Assembly (NCBI GenBank): GCA_016793465.1
Contig: JAEUJW010000089.1
Coordinates: 124,001 to 188,000 of the forward strand
DNA from: Myxococcales bacterium
Lineage (GTDB): Bacteria; Myxococcota; Polyangia; Nannocystales; Nannocystaceae
DNA length: 64,000 bases
Reading direction: 5' to 3'
Made by a program: the position numbers and the translations under genes. Of the stretch, positions 29,105 through 38,159 are shown one piece after another (within the stretch, counting starts at the first letter, position 1; every line of letters begins with the position of its first letter). The notes beneath the pieces are model-generated. The model worked only from the letters and a program-made list of their open reading frames with translations, had not been told where the DNA came from and ran no database searches.

Positions 29105-29241
29105 GACGGCGCGCACCATACCAAAGACAGCGGCGCCGCGACGCTCGCGCGCCCGGCCGCCGCACGCCTCGCCGCAGATTCGTCGCACCTGCAACGGAGG
29201 CGGGCGCCCGCGCGCCTGTACGGGCGCCGCCCGCCTCGCCT

Positions 29242-30222
29242 ATGATCCCGCCGATGTCGTCGTTCGTGCGGACGCGCCAGGGCCCGCGTACGGGCCCCGG
29301 GGCGCGGCTCTTGGCCCTCGTCGTCGCCGCCTCGCTGGCGACCCCGGGGGCGGCGCTGGCGGCCCCCGCCGAGTCCCCGGAGATCGCCGAGGCCACCGAG
29401 ATCTACGAGCAAGGGATCGGCGAGCGCGACGCGGGCAACTACGTCGCCGCCGCCGAGTCGTTCACCGCCGCCTACGACAAGATCCCCGCGACCTCGCGGG
29501 AGATCCGGGCCGCCGTGCTGTTCGACATGATCGACGCCCGCCGCAACGCCTACGCCGAGGGCGAGGGCCCGGCCCAGATCTGCGAGTGCGAGCGCCGCCT
29601 CGCCGCCTACATGGACGAGATCAAGGCCGTGTTCGGCGTCAAGGGCGAGCGCTTCCCCGACACCCGCAAGGCCAAGAAGCTGCTGTCCGAGGTCCGCGCC
29701 CAGCTCGAGGGCCTGAGGCCCATGCTGCCCGACCTCGACTGCGACGCCCTGAAGCTCGACGCGCCCGCGCCCGCGCCCGCGCCGGTCGCCGAGCAGCCCG
29801 CGCCGAAGGTCGAGGAGCCCAAACCGCCGCCCGGCCCCGACCCCGCCGAGCTGAAGCGCCGCCGCGACCTCACGATCGCCGGCGGCGCGCTCGTCGGCGT
29901 CGGCGGCGTGCTGCTGATCGTCATGGCCGCCGGCCTCGGCGTCGGCCGCAAGGCGGAGCGCGACGGCCGGGCCCTCACCGACGCGGCCAGCGGCGCCGGC
30001 ACGCCGCTGTCGATGGACGACCCCGCCGTGCAGGACGCCGTGCGCCGCGGCAAGCTGGGCAACGGCCTGGCGATCGCCGGCGGCGTGATCGGCGGGCTCG
30101 CGCTCGCGGCCGGCGTCTCCCTGCTCGTGGTCGGCGAGCGACCGGCTGGCAAACGGCGCGCCGGCCTGACCCCGAGCCTCGCCCCGGGCTTCGCCGGCGC
30201 CGCCCTGCACGTCCGCTTCTGA
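29242..30222 (+). CDS. Exported TPR-like protein with two membrane segments
   Basis: 326 residues from ATG 29242 (ATG 29254 also possible). A signal peptide ends in AALAAPAESP. Residues 45-150 have a TPR-like start (ATEIYEQGIGERDAGNYVAAAESFTAAYDKIP). An Ala/Pro/Lys spacer (APAPAPVAEQPAPKVEEPKP) comes next, and two hydrophobic helices (TIAGGALVGVGGVLLIVMAAGL and GLAIAGGVIGGLALAAGVSLLVV, each about 22 residues) complete the protein. This layout, exported TPR, Pro-rich spacer and paired helices, recurs in Nannocystaceae beside kinase genes. Kinase 3 begins 89 bases downstream on the same strand, so the two may work together. Function unknown. Confidence 0.75.
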   Translation: MIPPMSSFVRTRQGPRTGPGARLLALVVAASLATPGAALAAPAESPEIAEATEIYEQGIGERDAGNYVAAAESFTAAYDKIPATSREIRAAVLFDMIDARRNAYAEGEGPAQICECERRLAAYMDEIKAVFGVKGERFPDTRKAKKLLSEVRAQLEGLRPMLPDLDCDALKLDAPAPAPAPVAEQPAPKVEEPKPPPGPDPAELKRRRDLTIAGGALVGVGGVLLIVMAAGLGVGRKAERDGRALTDAASGAGTPLSMDDPAVQDAVRRGKLGNGLAIAGGVIGGLALAAGVSLLVVGERPAGKRRAGLTPSLAPGFAGAALHVRF

Positions 30223-30311
30223 TCGCCGGCAGCGGCCCCGCGAGCCCGCTCCGCCGCGTCGACGAATCCGCGCGCAAGCGCACGCACGCCAGCGTGCGCG
30301 GCGGATCCGTT

Positions 30312-31931
30312 ATGCTGCCGACGGTGGCCGGGCCGAGCAAACCCGCGGACGACATCGACGTCGAGGACGACTTCGACCTCGTCGACACCGTCGCGGCGAC
30401 GTCGTCGCGGACCCTCATGACCCCCGGCGGCGAGCACCCGTGGCAGGGGCCGGACTCGCTGATCGGCACCCTGCTCGGCGAGCGCTACAGCCTCGTGCGC
30501 CTGATCGGCCAGGGCGGCATGGGCGCGGTCTACCAGGCCCACCACGTCGTCATCGGCAAGACGATCGCCGTCAAGGTGCTGTCGCCCGACTACAGCCGCA
30601 ACCCGGGCGACGTCCAGCGCTTCCTGCAGGAGGCGCGGGCCGCCTCGCTGATCCGCCACGACCACGTCGTCGACATCGCCGACTTCGGCTACACCGAGCA
30701 CGGCCAGGCCTACCTGGTGATGGAGTACCTCGAGGGCGAGGACCTGGCGGAGACCGCCCAGACGGTCGGGCGCATGCCGTGGTTCCGCGTCAGCAACATC
30801 GTCATGCAGATCGGCTCGGCCCTGGCGGCGGCGCACGCCAAGGGCATCATCCACCGCGACATGAAGCCGGAGAACTGCTTCCGCGTGAAGCGCGACGGCG
30901 ACGCCGACTTCATCAAGGTGCTCGACTTCGGGATCGCCAAGATCGTCGACGACAAGCTGTCGCGCCCGAACGTGTCGCTGACGATCGAGGGCGGGGTGAT
31001 CGGCACGCCCGAGTACATCGCCCCCGAGCTGTGCCGCGGCCAGAAGGCGGACAGCCGCGTCGACATCTACGCGCTCGGGATCATCATGTACCGCCTGCTG
31101 ACCGGCGTGGTCCCGTTCACCGCCGAGAACGGCAACTACATGGCGGTGCTCAGCCAGCACCTGACCACCCCGCCGACGCCCCCGCGCGAGGCGGCCCCCG
31201 ACGCCGCGATCCCCGAGAAGATCGAGCAGATCGTGCTGAGGGCGCTGGAGAAGGACCCCGCGCGCCGCTACCAGAAGGTCGAGGAGCTGATCGCCGCGCT
31301 GCGCGACGCCCAGCTGACGCTCACCGGCGCCAGCTCGACCGGCATCCTGACGACGGTCAAGCCGATCGTGCCGCGCAAGCTCGGGCCGCCGTCGCGCCTG
31401 CCGCTGCTCGCCGCCCTGATCGCGGTGATCCTCGGCGGCGTCGCGGTGACCGTGTGGGCGCTCGTCGGCGGCCGAACCGACGCCGAGGCCACGCCGCCGC
31501 CCGCGGCCTCGACGACGAACCAGCCGATCGCCGACGCGCCGCCGCCGGTCGTCGCCGCCAGGCCCGAGCCCGCCCCGCCGACGCCCGCCGCGACGAGCTC
31601 CGGCAGCAGCAGCGACGGCGACGAGTCGGACGGCGCCGACGAACCACCGCCGACGAACCCGGGCCGCCTGCCCGAGACGCTGTCCGCCAGCGACTTCCGG
31701 CGGACCGCGGCCAACATCCAGAAGGCGCTGAAGCGCAGCTGCAAGGGCCTGCCCGGCATGTCGGTCGGCGCCCGCATCAGCATCGAGCCCGACGGCAAGG
31801 TCTCGCGCGTGGTCCCCGAGGGCGGTCAGGCTGGCTCGTCGTTCAGCTCGTGCGTGATCAAGCAGGTCCGCGCGACCCGCTTCCGCAAGGCCCAGCGCGC
31901 CTCGACCCACTTCGCGACCTTCAAGCTGTGA
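30312..31931 (+). CDS. Transmembrane Ser/Thr kinase with TonB/AgmX-like C-terminal domain (kinase 3)
   Basis: ATG 30312 gives 539 residues. The kinase domain shows IGQGGMG (about 65), IAVKVL, HRDMKPEN (181), DFG (205) and IAPELC. The helix at about 363-386 (PLLAALIAVILGGVAVTVWAL) is followed by a Pro/Ala/Ser linker (390-450) and a C-terminal 80-residue domain: NIQKALKRSCK, ARISIEPDGKVSRV and CVIKQVRATRFRKA. That is the pattern of TonB-like AgmX/PglI C-terminal domains, which carry a conserved Cys pair. A cytoplasmic kinase coupled to a periplasmic TonB-like module is inferred. It differs from kinases 1 and 2, which end in TPRs. Confidence 0.88.
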   Translation: MLPTVAGPSKPADDIDVEDDFDLVDTVAATSSRTLMTPGGEHPWQGPDSLIGTLLGERYSLVRLIGQGGMGAVYQAHHVVIGKTIAVKVLSPDYSRNPGDVQRFLQEARAASLIRHDHVVDIADFGYTEHGQAYLVMEYLEGEDLAETAQTVGRMPWFRVSNIVMQIGSALAAAHAKGIIHRDMKPENCFRVKRDGDADFIKVLDFGIAKIVDDKLSRPNVSLTIEGGVIGTPEYIAPELCRGQKADSRVDIYALGIIMYRLLTGVVPFTAENGNYMAVLSQHLTTPPTPPREAAPDAAIPEKIEQIVLRALEKDPARRYQKVEELIAALRDAQLTLTGASSTGILTTVKPIVPRKLGPPSRLPLLAALIAVILGGVAVTVWALVGGRTDAEATPPPAASTTNQPIADAPPPVVAARPEPAPPTPAATSSGSSSDGDESDGADEPPPTNPGRLPETLSASDFRRTAANIQKALKRSCKGLPGMSVGARISIEPDGKVSRVVPEGGQAGSSFSSCVIKQVRATRFRKAQRASTHFATFKL

Positions 31932-32100
31932 GCCCGCCGCCGCGCTCGTCGACGCGCACCGGCCCGTCGTCCGCCGCCGGCGACGTCACCCGTAGTAAGC
32001 CGCTGAACGCCGTACGGGAGGCGAACGCGCGATCGTTCGCGCACGCGCGGGGGGGTCGACGCCCGCGCGGGTTTGCGCGACCCTCCGGGCGATCACGACC

Positions 32101-33609
32101 ATGCTTCACCGCGTCCTGCTCCCGATCCTCTGCGCTCTCCCGCTCGCCAGCTGCAGCAAGGGCCACCTCCCCAAGCCGACCGAGACCCGCGACTCGGGCC
32201 AGAGCGGCCTGATGGGCGAGACCTTCGCCGGCAAGAACAACTGCAACCCGAAGAACCACCTGCGACCCTTCATCATCGAGTGGGACGCCACCGATATGTC
32301 GAGCTTCGAGTCCTACGCGGCCAACGACATCGTCATCGTCCGCTACGAGGGCTGCGAGCTGCAGATCCTCGACGAGTGCCGCAACGACAGCATCCGCGGC
32401 TCGCAGGGCGCCTACAAGCCGGTCGAGTGGACCACCGGCTCGCTCGAGAAGATCAACATCGCCAACCAGGGCGAGCTCTACGCCAAGCTCCCGCTCGGCG
32501 CCGCCACCCTCGGCGGCCGCGTCGCCGGCGGCGAGAAGTTCTCGATGGAGTACTACGTCGCCGGCACGCGCAACGCGACCCGCGACGCGGTCTACAGCAA
32601 CGACATCGCCTCCAACCCCGGCTGCGAGGGCGCGACCCACTTCGTCTACGGCTACAACCTCGGCGCCTTCGCCCTCGGCTCGGCCAAGGACTTCAACGCC
32701 GAGGTCAACGCCAGCGTGTACGGCTTCGGCGCCGGCGGCAAGACCAGCAAGACCAGCCAGGCCGACAAGAAGGGCGGCGACCTCGCGGTCTGCAAGTCCG
32801 ACTCCGCGACCGAGATCGCCGGCTGCAAGGCCCCGATCCGCCTGACGCTGCGCGGCATCCGCGACGGCGAGAACCCCGAGAAGACGGCGATGAAGGCCGA
32901 GGACACCCCCGAGTCGCTCAACGCCGCCGGGCAGGTCAACCAGAAGATCGAGATGAGCGAGGAGGCCCGCGCCTACTGGGAGTCCGCCCAGCAGAAGGCC
33001 AACGCCCGCGACGGCAAGGGCTGCCTCGCCGAGCTCGACAAGCACGACAAGGTCGACCCCAAGCACAAGTCGACCGACAGCAAGAGCTACCTCGCCTACG
33101 TCCGCTCGCAGTGCCTGATGCTGAGCGGCAAGTGCGACGCCGGCAAGCAGCTGATGCGCCAGTTCGGCGAGCAGAACTGGGCCGGCCAGACCGGCCCCGA
33201 GCACGTCGACCGCACCGTCGAGGCGATGCTCGGCCTGCACTGCCAGGGCAAGATGAGCCCGCGCGACACCGTGCTCCAGGCGCTCATGCAGCTGCAGCAG
33301 GGCGCCTACCAGACCAAGAAGACGCCCGAGGTCTGCAAGCAACACTACGACACGGTCAAGAAGCTCAAGGGGCAGGTCAAGCCGAAGGACGACGAGGACA
33401 CCCAGATCCTCAACATCGACAACAGCCTCTACTACATGGCCGCGAGCTGCATCGGCCGCGCGGGCGATTGCAAGCTCGCCTGGGAGGTGTTCCTCGACGG
33501 CTATCCGATGCAGAATCTGAAGAACAGCGACGAGGCGACCAAGCAGACGATCCTGAAGTCGAACTTCGAGTCGATGGTCCAGAAGTGCAAGGAAAAGAAG
33601 GCAGGGTGA
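32101..33609 (+). CDS. Two-domain lipoprotein, unknown family (paralogous pair, first member)
   Basis: 502 residues; MLHRVLLPILCALPLASC gives lipid Cys 18. Residues 40-280 are beta-rich and contain a Cys pair around VRYEGCELQILDEC; this half recalls a lipocalin or jelly-roll but no family is recognised. Residues 295-500 are helical with regularly placed cysteines: DGKGCLAELD, RSQCLMLSGKCDAGK, EVCKQHYDTV, AASCIGRAGDCKLAW and MVQKC. The next gene repeats this C-terminal pattern. The stop is four bases before it, so the pair is an operon. Surface or periplasmic; function unknown. Confidence 0.78.
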   Translation: MLHRVLLPILCALPLASCSKGHLPKPTETRDSGQSGLMGETFAGKNNCNPKNHLRPFIIEWDATDMSSFESYAANDIVIVRYEGCELQILDECRNDSIRGSQGAYKPVEWTTGSLEKINIANQGELYAKLPLGAATLGGRVAGGEKFSMEYYVAGTRNATRDAVYSNDIASNPGCEGATHFVYGYNLGAFALGSAKDFNAEVNASVYGFGAGGKTSKTSQADKKGGDLAVCKSDSATEIAGCKAPIRLTLRGIRDGENPEKTAMKAEDTPESLNAAGQVNQKIEMSEEARAYWESAQQKANARDGKGCLAELDKHDKVDPKHKSTDSKSYLAYVRSQCLMLSGKCDAGKQLMRQFGEQNWAGQTGPEHVDRTVEAMLGLHCQGKMSPRDTVLQALMQLQQGAYQTKKTPEVCKQHYDTVKKLKGQVKPKDDEDTQILNIDNSLYYMAASCIGRAGDCKLAWEVFLDGYPMQNLKNSDEATKQTILKSNFESMVQKCKEKKAG

Positions 33610-33613
33610 GCGC

Positions 33614-34525
33614 ATGACGTGGCGGCGTCCGTGGGTCGGGGTGGTGGCGGGGTTCCTGGGGGCGTTCGGCGCTGCCACGTGCGACAGGCGCGACTCGCGG
33701 GTGCAGGCCGAGGCCTGCCCGCCCTGCGAGTGCGTGTGCAAGCCGGAGGCCGCGACCGCGCCGGTCGCGGCCCCGCCGGACAAGCCCGCCGACGCCGCGT
33801 CGACGACGACAACGACGCCGACGCATACGCCGACGCCGACAATTATTAAACCGCCGGAGCCGCCGCAGCTGCCGGCGCCGGTCGACCCGCGGGTCGCCGA
33901 CATCGCCGAGCTGGTGGCCATCGCCAGCCGCAAGATGATGCACGACGACGGCAAGGGCTGCCTCGCCGACCTCGACAGGGTCGCGCTCATCGACGCCAAG
34001 CTCGAGGCGCGCATGGCCGTGACCCGCGGCCAGTGCGAGATGCTGGTCGGCAAGTGCCAGGAGGGCAAGGCGCGGGTCGCCCGCTGGTACGTCGAGGAGG
34101 CCAACCAGCACCCCGAGCGCGCCGCCATCACCGCCGAGTCGATCGGCGCGATGCGCTGCCGCGACGGCGACTCGACCGACCGCGACCGCCTGCTGCGCGC
34201 GTTCTACGAGCTGTCCGACGGCGCCTACATGAACAAGAAGCCGGCGTCCGCGTGCCGGGAGCAGCTCGAGATCGCGAAGAAGCTGATCCCCAGGGTCCAG
34301 CCCAGGGGCCCCGAGGACGGCCAGATCTCCGGCGGCGCCCAGGCCCTGTTCCACACCGCCGCGGTCTGCTTCGCCCAGGCCGACGACTGCAAGACCGCGT
34401 GGGCGACCTACCGCGCGCTGTTCCCCGCCAAGGGCCTCGAGGCGGTCGCCGACGCCGCCGAGCGCGACAAGATCGTCGGCAGCTCGTTCGACTCGTCGAT
34501 CGCCCGCTGCATCGGCAAGCGCTGA
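33614..34525 (+). CDS. Exported Cys-rich helical protein (paralogous pair, second member)
   Basis: 303 residues. A hydrophobic start ends near AATC (Cys 23), a possible lipobox, followed by CPPCECVC and a Thr/Pro linker (residues 50-90). From residue 95 it follows the C-terminal domain of the gene before it: DGKGCLADLD against DGKGCLAELD, RGQCEMLVGKCQEGK against RSQCLMLSGKCDAGK, AAVCFAQADDCKTAW against AASCIGRAGDCKLAW, and a final Cys after the same helix. The first protein's beta-rich half is missing. This looks like domain duplication and divergence within an operon. Partners in a complex is a reasonable guess. Confidence 0.78.
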   Translation: MTWRRPWVGVVAGFLGAFGAATCDRRDSRVQAEACPPCECVCKPEAATAPVAAPPDKPADAASTTTTTPTHTPTPTIIKPPEPPQLPAPVDPRVADIAELVAIASRKMMHDDGKGCLADLDRVALIDAKLEARMAVTRGQCEMLVGKCQEGKARVARWYVEEANQHPERAAITAESIGAMRCRDGDSTDRDRLLRAFYELSDGAYMNKKPASACREQLEIAKKLIPRVQPRGPEDGQISGGAQALFHTAAVCFAQADDCKTAWATYRALFPAKGLEAVADAAERDKIVGSSFDSSIARCIGKR

Positions 34526-34538
34526 GCGGGCCCCGCGG

Positions 34539-35180
34539 CTACATGCACACGTCGCCGCAGCTGTTCATGTTGCACATGAACAGCCCGGCGATCGCGGGGT
34601 TCATGCCCGGCTGCTGGACCTGACACATGCCCGCGCACATCTGCGGGGTGTTGCCCATCTGCACGCAGTCGATGAAGCACATGCACTTGGCGTCGGCGCC
34701 GCAGGCCATCAGCTCGTCGCAGCAGTTGGTCTTGCTGCACGTCTCGCAGGCGTTGTCGTCGGGCGCGATCGGGCACTCGAGCGGCGCGCCCGTGCTCGTG
34801 CCGGTGTCCGAGGTGTCCGGCGCGCCCGTCGTGCTGCCGGTGCCTGGCTCGGTGTCGGTCGTGACCGGCCCGGTCGTTTCGGCGCTCGTCGAGGTCGTCA
34901 GGTCGGTGCCGCTCGTCGAGGTGGTCGCGTCGGGCTCGCCGGTGGTCGGGTCGGTCGTCGCCGGCGTGTCCGACGCCGCGGTCGTCGCGTCGCCCGTGGT
35001 CGGCGAGCTCGAGGTCGTCAGCGGCGCGGTGGTCGAGGTCGACGTCCCGCCGGTGGTCGCGTCGCCGCTGCTGCCGCCGGTCGAGCCGTCTCCGCCGTCG
35101 CCGCCGCACGCGACCAGCGCGGCGCACAGGAGGGTCCGAGACAGAGCGGCAGGCGAGCGAAGCGGGGAAGGCATGAGCAT
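34539..35180 (-). CDS. Lipoprotein with Thr/Ser linker and C-terminal Cys-rich domain
   Basis: The frame opens at 35504, but ATG 35180 (or 35174) places the signal at the N-terminus: SPAALSRTLLCAALVAC with lipid Cys near 27; 213 residues. Residues 30-140 are almost wholly Thr, Ser, Gly, Ala and Asp. The last 65 residues have 14 cysteines (CETCSKTNCCDELMACG, CMCFIDC, MCAGMC and a final CGDVCM), a compact disulfide knot of a type repeated in myxobacterial lipoproteins. No enzymatic motif. The coding end is 13 bases from the convergent secreted gene. Confidence 0.8.
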   Translation of the reverse strand: MLMPSPLRSPAALSRTLLCAALVACGGDGGDGSTGGSSGDATTGGTSTSTTAPLTTSSSPTTGDATTAASDTPATTDPTTGEPDATTSTSGTDLTTSTSAETTGPVTTDTEPGTGSTTGAPDTSDTGTSTGAPLECPIAPDDNACETCSKTNCCDELMACGADAKCMCFIDCVQMGNTPQMCAGMCQVQQPGMNPAIAGLFMCNMNSCGDVCM

Positions 35181-35379
35181 GGCGCCCGAGGCTAGGCGAC
35201 CGACGCGCGCCTGCCAAGCGTGGCGGCCGGCCGACAGGGCCGCGAATGCCGGGGCGACCGGGGCGACCGGGGCGACCTTCCGCCGCCGGCGCGCCGGCAC
35301 CCGGCTCGAGTTCGTCACCCGCACGATCGGCCGAGGACCCCGCAATTGATCGGCGGCGAGGGACCACTTACAGGCCCGC

Positions 35380-37167
35380 ATGATCCGCAACCGTGTCTCC
35401 CTCCATGTGCTCGCCGTGTCGGCGGGCCTGTGTGCCGTGGCCCTCGGCGTCCCCGCGACGGCGTCGGCCGCCCCGACCAACGACGAGACGATCGCGGCCG
35501 CCAAGGCCTCGCCGCTGTACCGCCGCGAGCTGAAGCGCGATCAGCTGCAGGCCGCCGGGCTCGGCCAGATCTCGCCGAGCGCCGGCGTGGTCATGGACTT
35601 CCAGGGCTGGGTCCGCGACACCGCGCTCGACGTGCGCCCCGACCTCGCGCCGCTGCTCGACGCCAAGCTGCCCGCCGGCTTCCTCAAGTCGAACCCGCTG
35701 TACCGCGAGGCGATCCTCGAGCTCGAGGACCGCCTCGTCGTCGACCGCAAGCTGACCGTCGCCCTCGCCCCCGGCGCCTGCGCCCGCGTCGACAAGCCCA
35801 AGGCCGTGGCCGACCTGTGCTTCAGCAAGACCGCGGACAACCCCAAGAACAAGGGCGTCGACGCCGACCTCAAGGCGATCCGCGCCAAGCTCGGCAAGGC
35901 CGACCCGGCCGCCGAGGTCCGCGCCGGCTTCACCGCCGGCCAGGCCCTGGCGATGACCGACGAACAGCTGCTCGACCTCCTGCTCAACACCGGCGTGCGC
36001 ACGATCCACCAGGTCAGCGTGGTGCCGAAGCTCGACGTCGCCGGCGGCAAGTCGCTGCAGGGCTTCGGCGCCAAGCTCGACGTGCTCGTCAAGGACCCCG
36101 GCCTGGTGCCCTTCAGCCCGCAGCCCGCGCCGGTCGGGCCCAAGGGCGGCCTCGGCCCGATCGGCCCGCTCGGCGGATCGCACTCCTACACCCGCGACTA
36201 CTTCCTGACCGGCTTCACCTACGGCCGCGAGATCGAGGACACCTGGGAGTACACCTTCGCCGACGAGACGTGGCTGACCGACCGCTACTACGTGCGCGTC
36301 GACTACCACATCGGCCTCGGCTTCGGCCTGCGCGCCCCGTTCTCGCTCGACGTCAAGGCCACCTCGACCGGCGACAACGGCCGCAGCGTCGAGCTGGCGG
36401 TCGCGCCGACCGACGTCGACAGCACCGGCGCCCCCGCGTACCAGGCCGTCGGCCTGCCCGCCAACAAGACCTTCGGCGGCAAGGAGTTCGTGCTCGAGTT
36501 CAAGGCCGGCTGCAGCCTCTACGTCTCGATCCCCGGGCCCAACATCGACAGGAACTGCCCGAGCATCGACCTCGACTACAGCCGCGACGTCGACCCCGTG
36601 CTCGGCGCCGACCGCAGCACCATCGGCGACTGGTGGCTCGACGGCGCGGTCACCGGCCTGAAGGTCAGCGTGCCCGGCGCCAGCGCCTCGCTCGACGTCG
36701 GCGTCGGCGCCGAGGTCACCAACGGCCGCATCGGCGTGCGCGCCAGCTCGCTCGCCGGCGCCTCGCTCGCGGGCGTCGGCAACGGCGCGCTGTCGTTCAC
36801 CAGCCGCAGCCCGCTGACCTTCAACGTCACGCGCCCGGCCGGGGTCGCCGGCGCCGGCGTGCGCCTCGACCGCCCGACCTACGGCTTCGACATCAAGGTC
36901 ACGCCGAAGCTGCGCGGCAAGATCGAGGTCGACGTCGCGGTCTACGAGAAGACGTGGATCCTCGGCCCGTGGGCGCTCGGCTTCCTCTCGATCTCTCAGA
37001 GCTTCCAGCTCGGCCACCACGCCGGCACCGTCGACCACCACGACTACGAGGTGTTCAAGGTCGCCGTCCCGCAGAATGAGATGAGCCCCGACGCCGGCCC
37101 CGTGCAGCCGCCCAAGAAGTTCCCCAAGGCGCCGATGGGCGAGCTGCCGTCGAAGCTGCCCAAGTGA
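35380..37167 (+). CDS. Large secreted protein, unknown family
   Basis: 595 residues with a clear signal peptide (SAGLCAVALGVPATASA, cleaved before AP). Residues 33-250 are mostly helical and charged. A Gly/Pro hinge (GPKGGLGPIGPLGG) separates this from a beta-rich C-terminal region of about 330 residues that contains alternating patterns such as YYVRVDYHIGLGFGLRAPF and LGADRSTIGDWWLDGAV, ending in a Pro/Lys tail. It has few cysteines, unlike its neighbours. There is no catalytic motif I can name; the beta-rich part may be a surface or outer-membrane-associated domain. The gene has a strong hairpin just after its stop. Confidence 0.7.
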   Translation: MIRNRVSLHVLAVSAGLCAVALGVPATASAAPTNDETIAAAKASPLYRRELKRDQLQAAGLGQISPSAGVVMDFQGWVRDTALDVRPDLAPLLDAKLPAGFLKSNPLYREAILELEDRLVVDRKLTVALAPGACARVDKPKAVADLCFSKTADNPKNKGVDADLKAIRAKLGKADPAAEVRAGFTAGQALAMTDEQLLDLLLNTGVRTIHQVSVVPKLDVAGGKSLQGFGAKLDVLVKDPGLVPFSPQPAPVGPKGGLGPIGPLGGSHSYTRDYFLTGFTYGREIEDTWEYTFADETWLTDRYYVRVDYHIGLGFGLRAPFSLDVKATSTGDNGRSVELAVAPTDVDSTGAPAYQAVGLPANKTFGGKEFVLEFKAGCSLYVSIPGPNIDRNCPSIDLDYSRDVDPVLGADRSTIGDWWLDGAVTGLKVSVPGASASLDVGVGAEVTNGRIGVRASSLAGASLAGVGNGALSFTSRSPLTFNVTRPAGVAGAGVRLDRPTYGFDIKVTPKLRGKIEVDVAVYEKTWILGPWALGFLSISQSFQLGHHAGTVDHHDYEVFKVAVPQNEMSPDAGPVQPPKKFPKAPMGELPSKLPK

Positions 37168-37172
37168 ATCGC

Positions 37173-37194
37173 GGGGCGCCCGCGCGGGCGCCCC
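37173..37194 (+). terminator. Hairpin terminator candidate after the secreted protein gene
   Basis: A perfect 22-base palindrome, GGGGCGCCCG/CGGGCGCCCC, begins six bases after the stop at 37167. No T run follows, so it may be Rho-assisted or act as an mRNA 3' end. Confidence 0.5.
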
Positions 37195-37259
37195 TCGATA
37201 CATACGCCGTGCCGCCGCGCGAGCCGCGACGCCGCGCGCACCGGCCGGCGATCGAAGTC

Positions 37260-37970
37260 CTACGATTCGTCCGACCGCGGGCGATACCTGGCGAGGATCG
37301 CCCGCACCCGCGCGTGCGGCAGCGCCTCGATCGTCCGCCCCGCGAGCCCCGTCATCGTGTCCGCCGCGACCAGCGCGTTCAGGATCGCCTCTTCGGTCGC
37401 GCCGATCGTCGCCTCGAACAGCGGCGTCAGCTCCTTGTTGGCCAGCATCTCCACCCGCGCCCCCGGCTCCGCGCGCGCGGCCCCCGGGTTCGCCGTCGAG
37501 AACGCCAGCATGATGTCCCCCGAGCCGTTGCCCGCGGCCCCGCCGGTGCGCGCCAGCCCCAGCGGGGCGCGCCGGGCGACCCGCTTCAATTGATGCGGCA
37601 GCAGCGGCGCGTCGGTCGCGATCACCACGAGGATCGACCCCGTCTCGCTCGCGCTCGCCGGCGCCTCCGGCAGCTCGCGCCCGACCGGCACCCCGCCCAT
37701 CACCAGCTGGCGCCGCAGCCCGAAGTTCGCCTGCACGATCACGCCGACGGTGTACTCGCCGCAGCGCCGCGACGCCGTGCCCGTCCCGCCCTTGAAGCGA
37801 AAGCACACCATGCCCGTCCCGCCGCCGACGTTGCCCTCGGCGATCGGCCCGCCGCGCGCGGCGTCCAGCGCCGCCCCGCGCACCCCGGGCACGTCGGTGA
37901 TCGCGTTGTGCTCACCCGTCGTGCCCGACAGCTCGACGCCGAGGTCTCTGGCCCGTGCTCGCGTGCGCAT
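37260..37970 (-). CDS. Internally shortened S58 (DmpA-type) aminopeptidase
   Basis: ATG 37970 gives 236 residues. Residues 1-30 match the start of DmpA/BapA enzymes (RARDLG, NAITDVPGV); residues 33-236 match the later two-thirds (AALDAARGGPIAEGNVGGG, DAPLLPHQLKR, GNGSGDIMLAF). The self-cleavage site Gly149-Ser150, whose Ser is the N-terminal nucleophile, is intact. The family is about 350-375 residues; roughly 100 residues between VPGV and AALDA are missing without a frame break, at about base 37877. That removes most of the alpha chain core. Whether the remnant folds is unknown, so it may be a pseudogene in a clean frame. Confidence 0.8.
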   Translation of the reverse strand: MRTRARARDLGVELSGTTGEHNAITDVPGVRGAALDAARGGPIAEGNVGGGTGMVCFRFKGGTGTASRRCGEYTVGVIVQANFGLRRQLVMGGVPVGRELPEAPASASETGSILVVIATDAPLLPHQLKRVARRAPLGLARTGGAAGNGSGDIMLAFSTANPGAARAEPGARVEMLANKELTPLFEATIGATEEAILNALVAADTMTGLAGRTIEALPHARVRAILARYRPRSDES

Positions 37971-38159
37971 CGCGCCGCAGTGTATCCGCAATCTCACGCG
38001 CCGAGATCGAGCTGCCGGCTCGCGGACGGGGCGAGCGCCCGATCGTGTGGATCGTTGTGCACCGGCGTGCCATCCCTGGCAGACGCGCCGACCCGCGCCG
38101 GCCGCCCGCGCCGATCCGGGTCCGTGGATCCCCGGCGAGCGGAGGTCCACCCTCGTGGC

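Noticed and set aside
29607..31910. 767-codon minus-strand frame across kinase 3
   Set aside because: Same reason; no motif or start signal.
35368..37806. 812-codon minus-strand frame
   Set aside because: Only its upstream end reads parts of the S58 gene in another frame; the rest is a shadow of the secreted protein.
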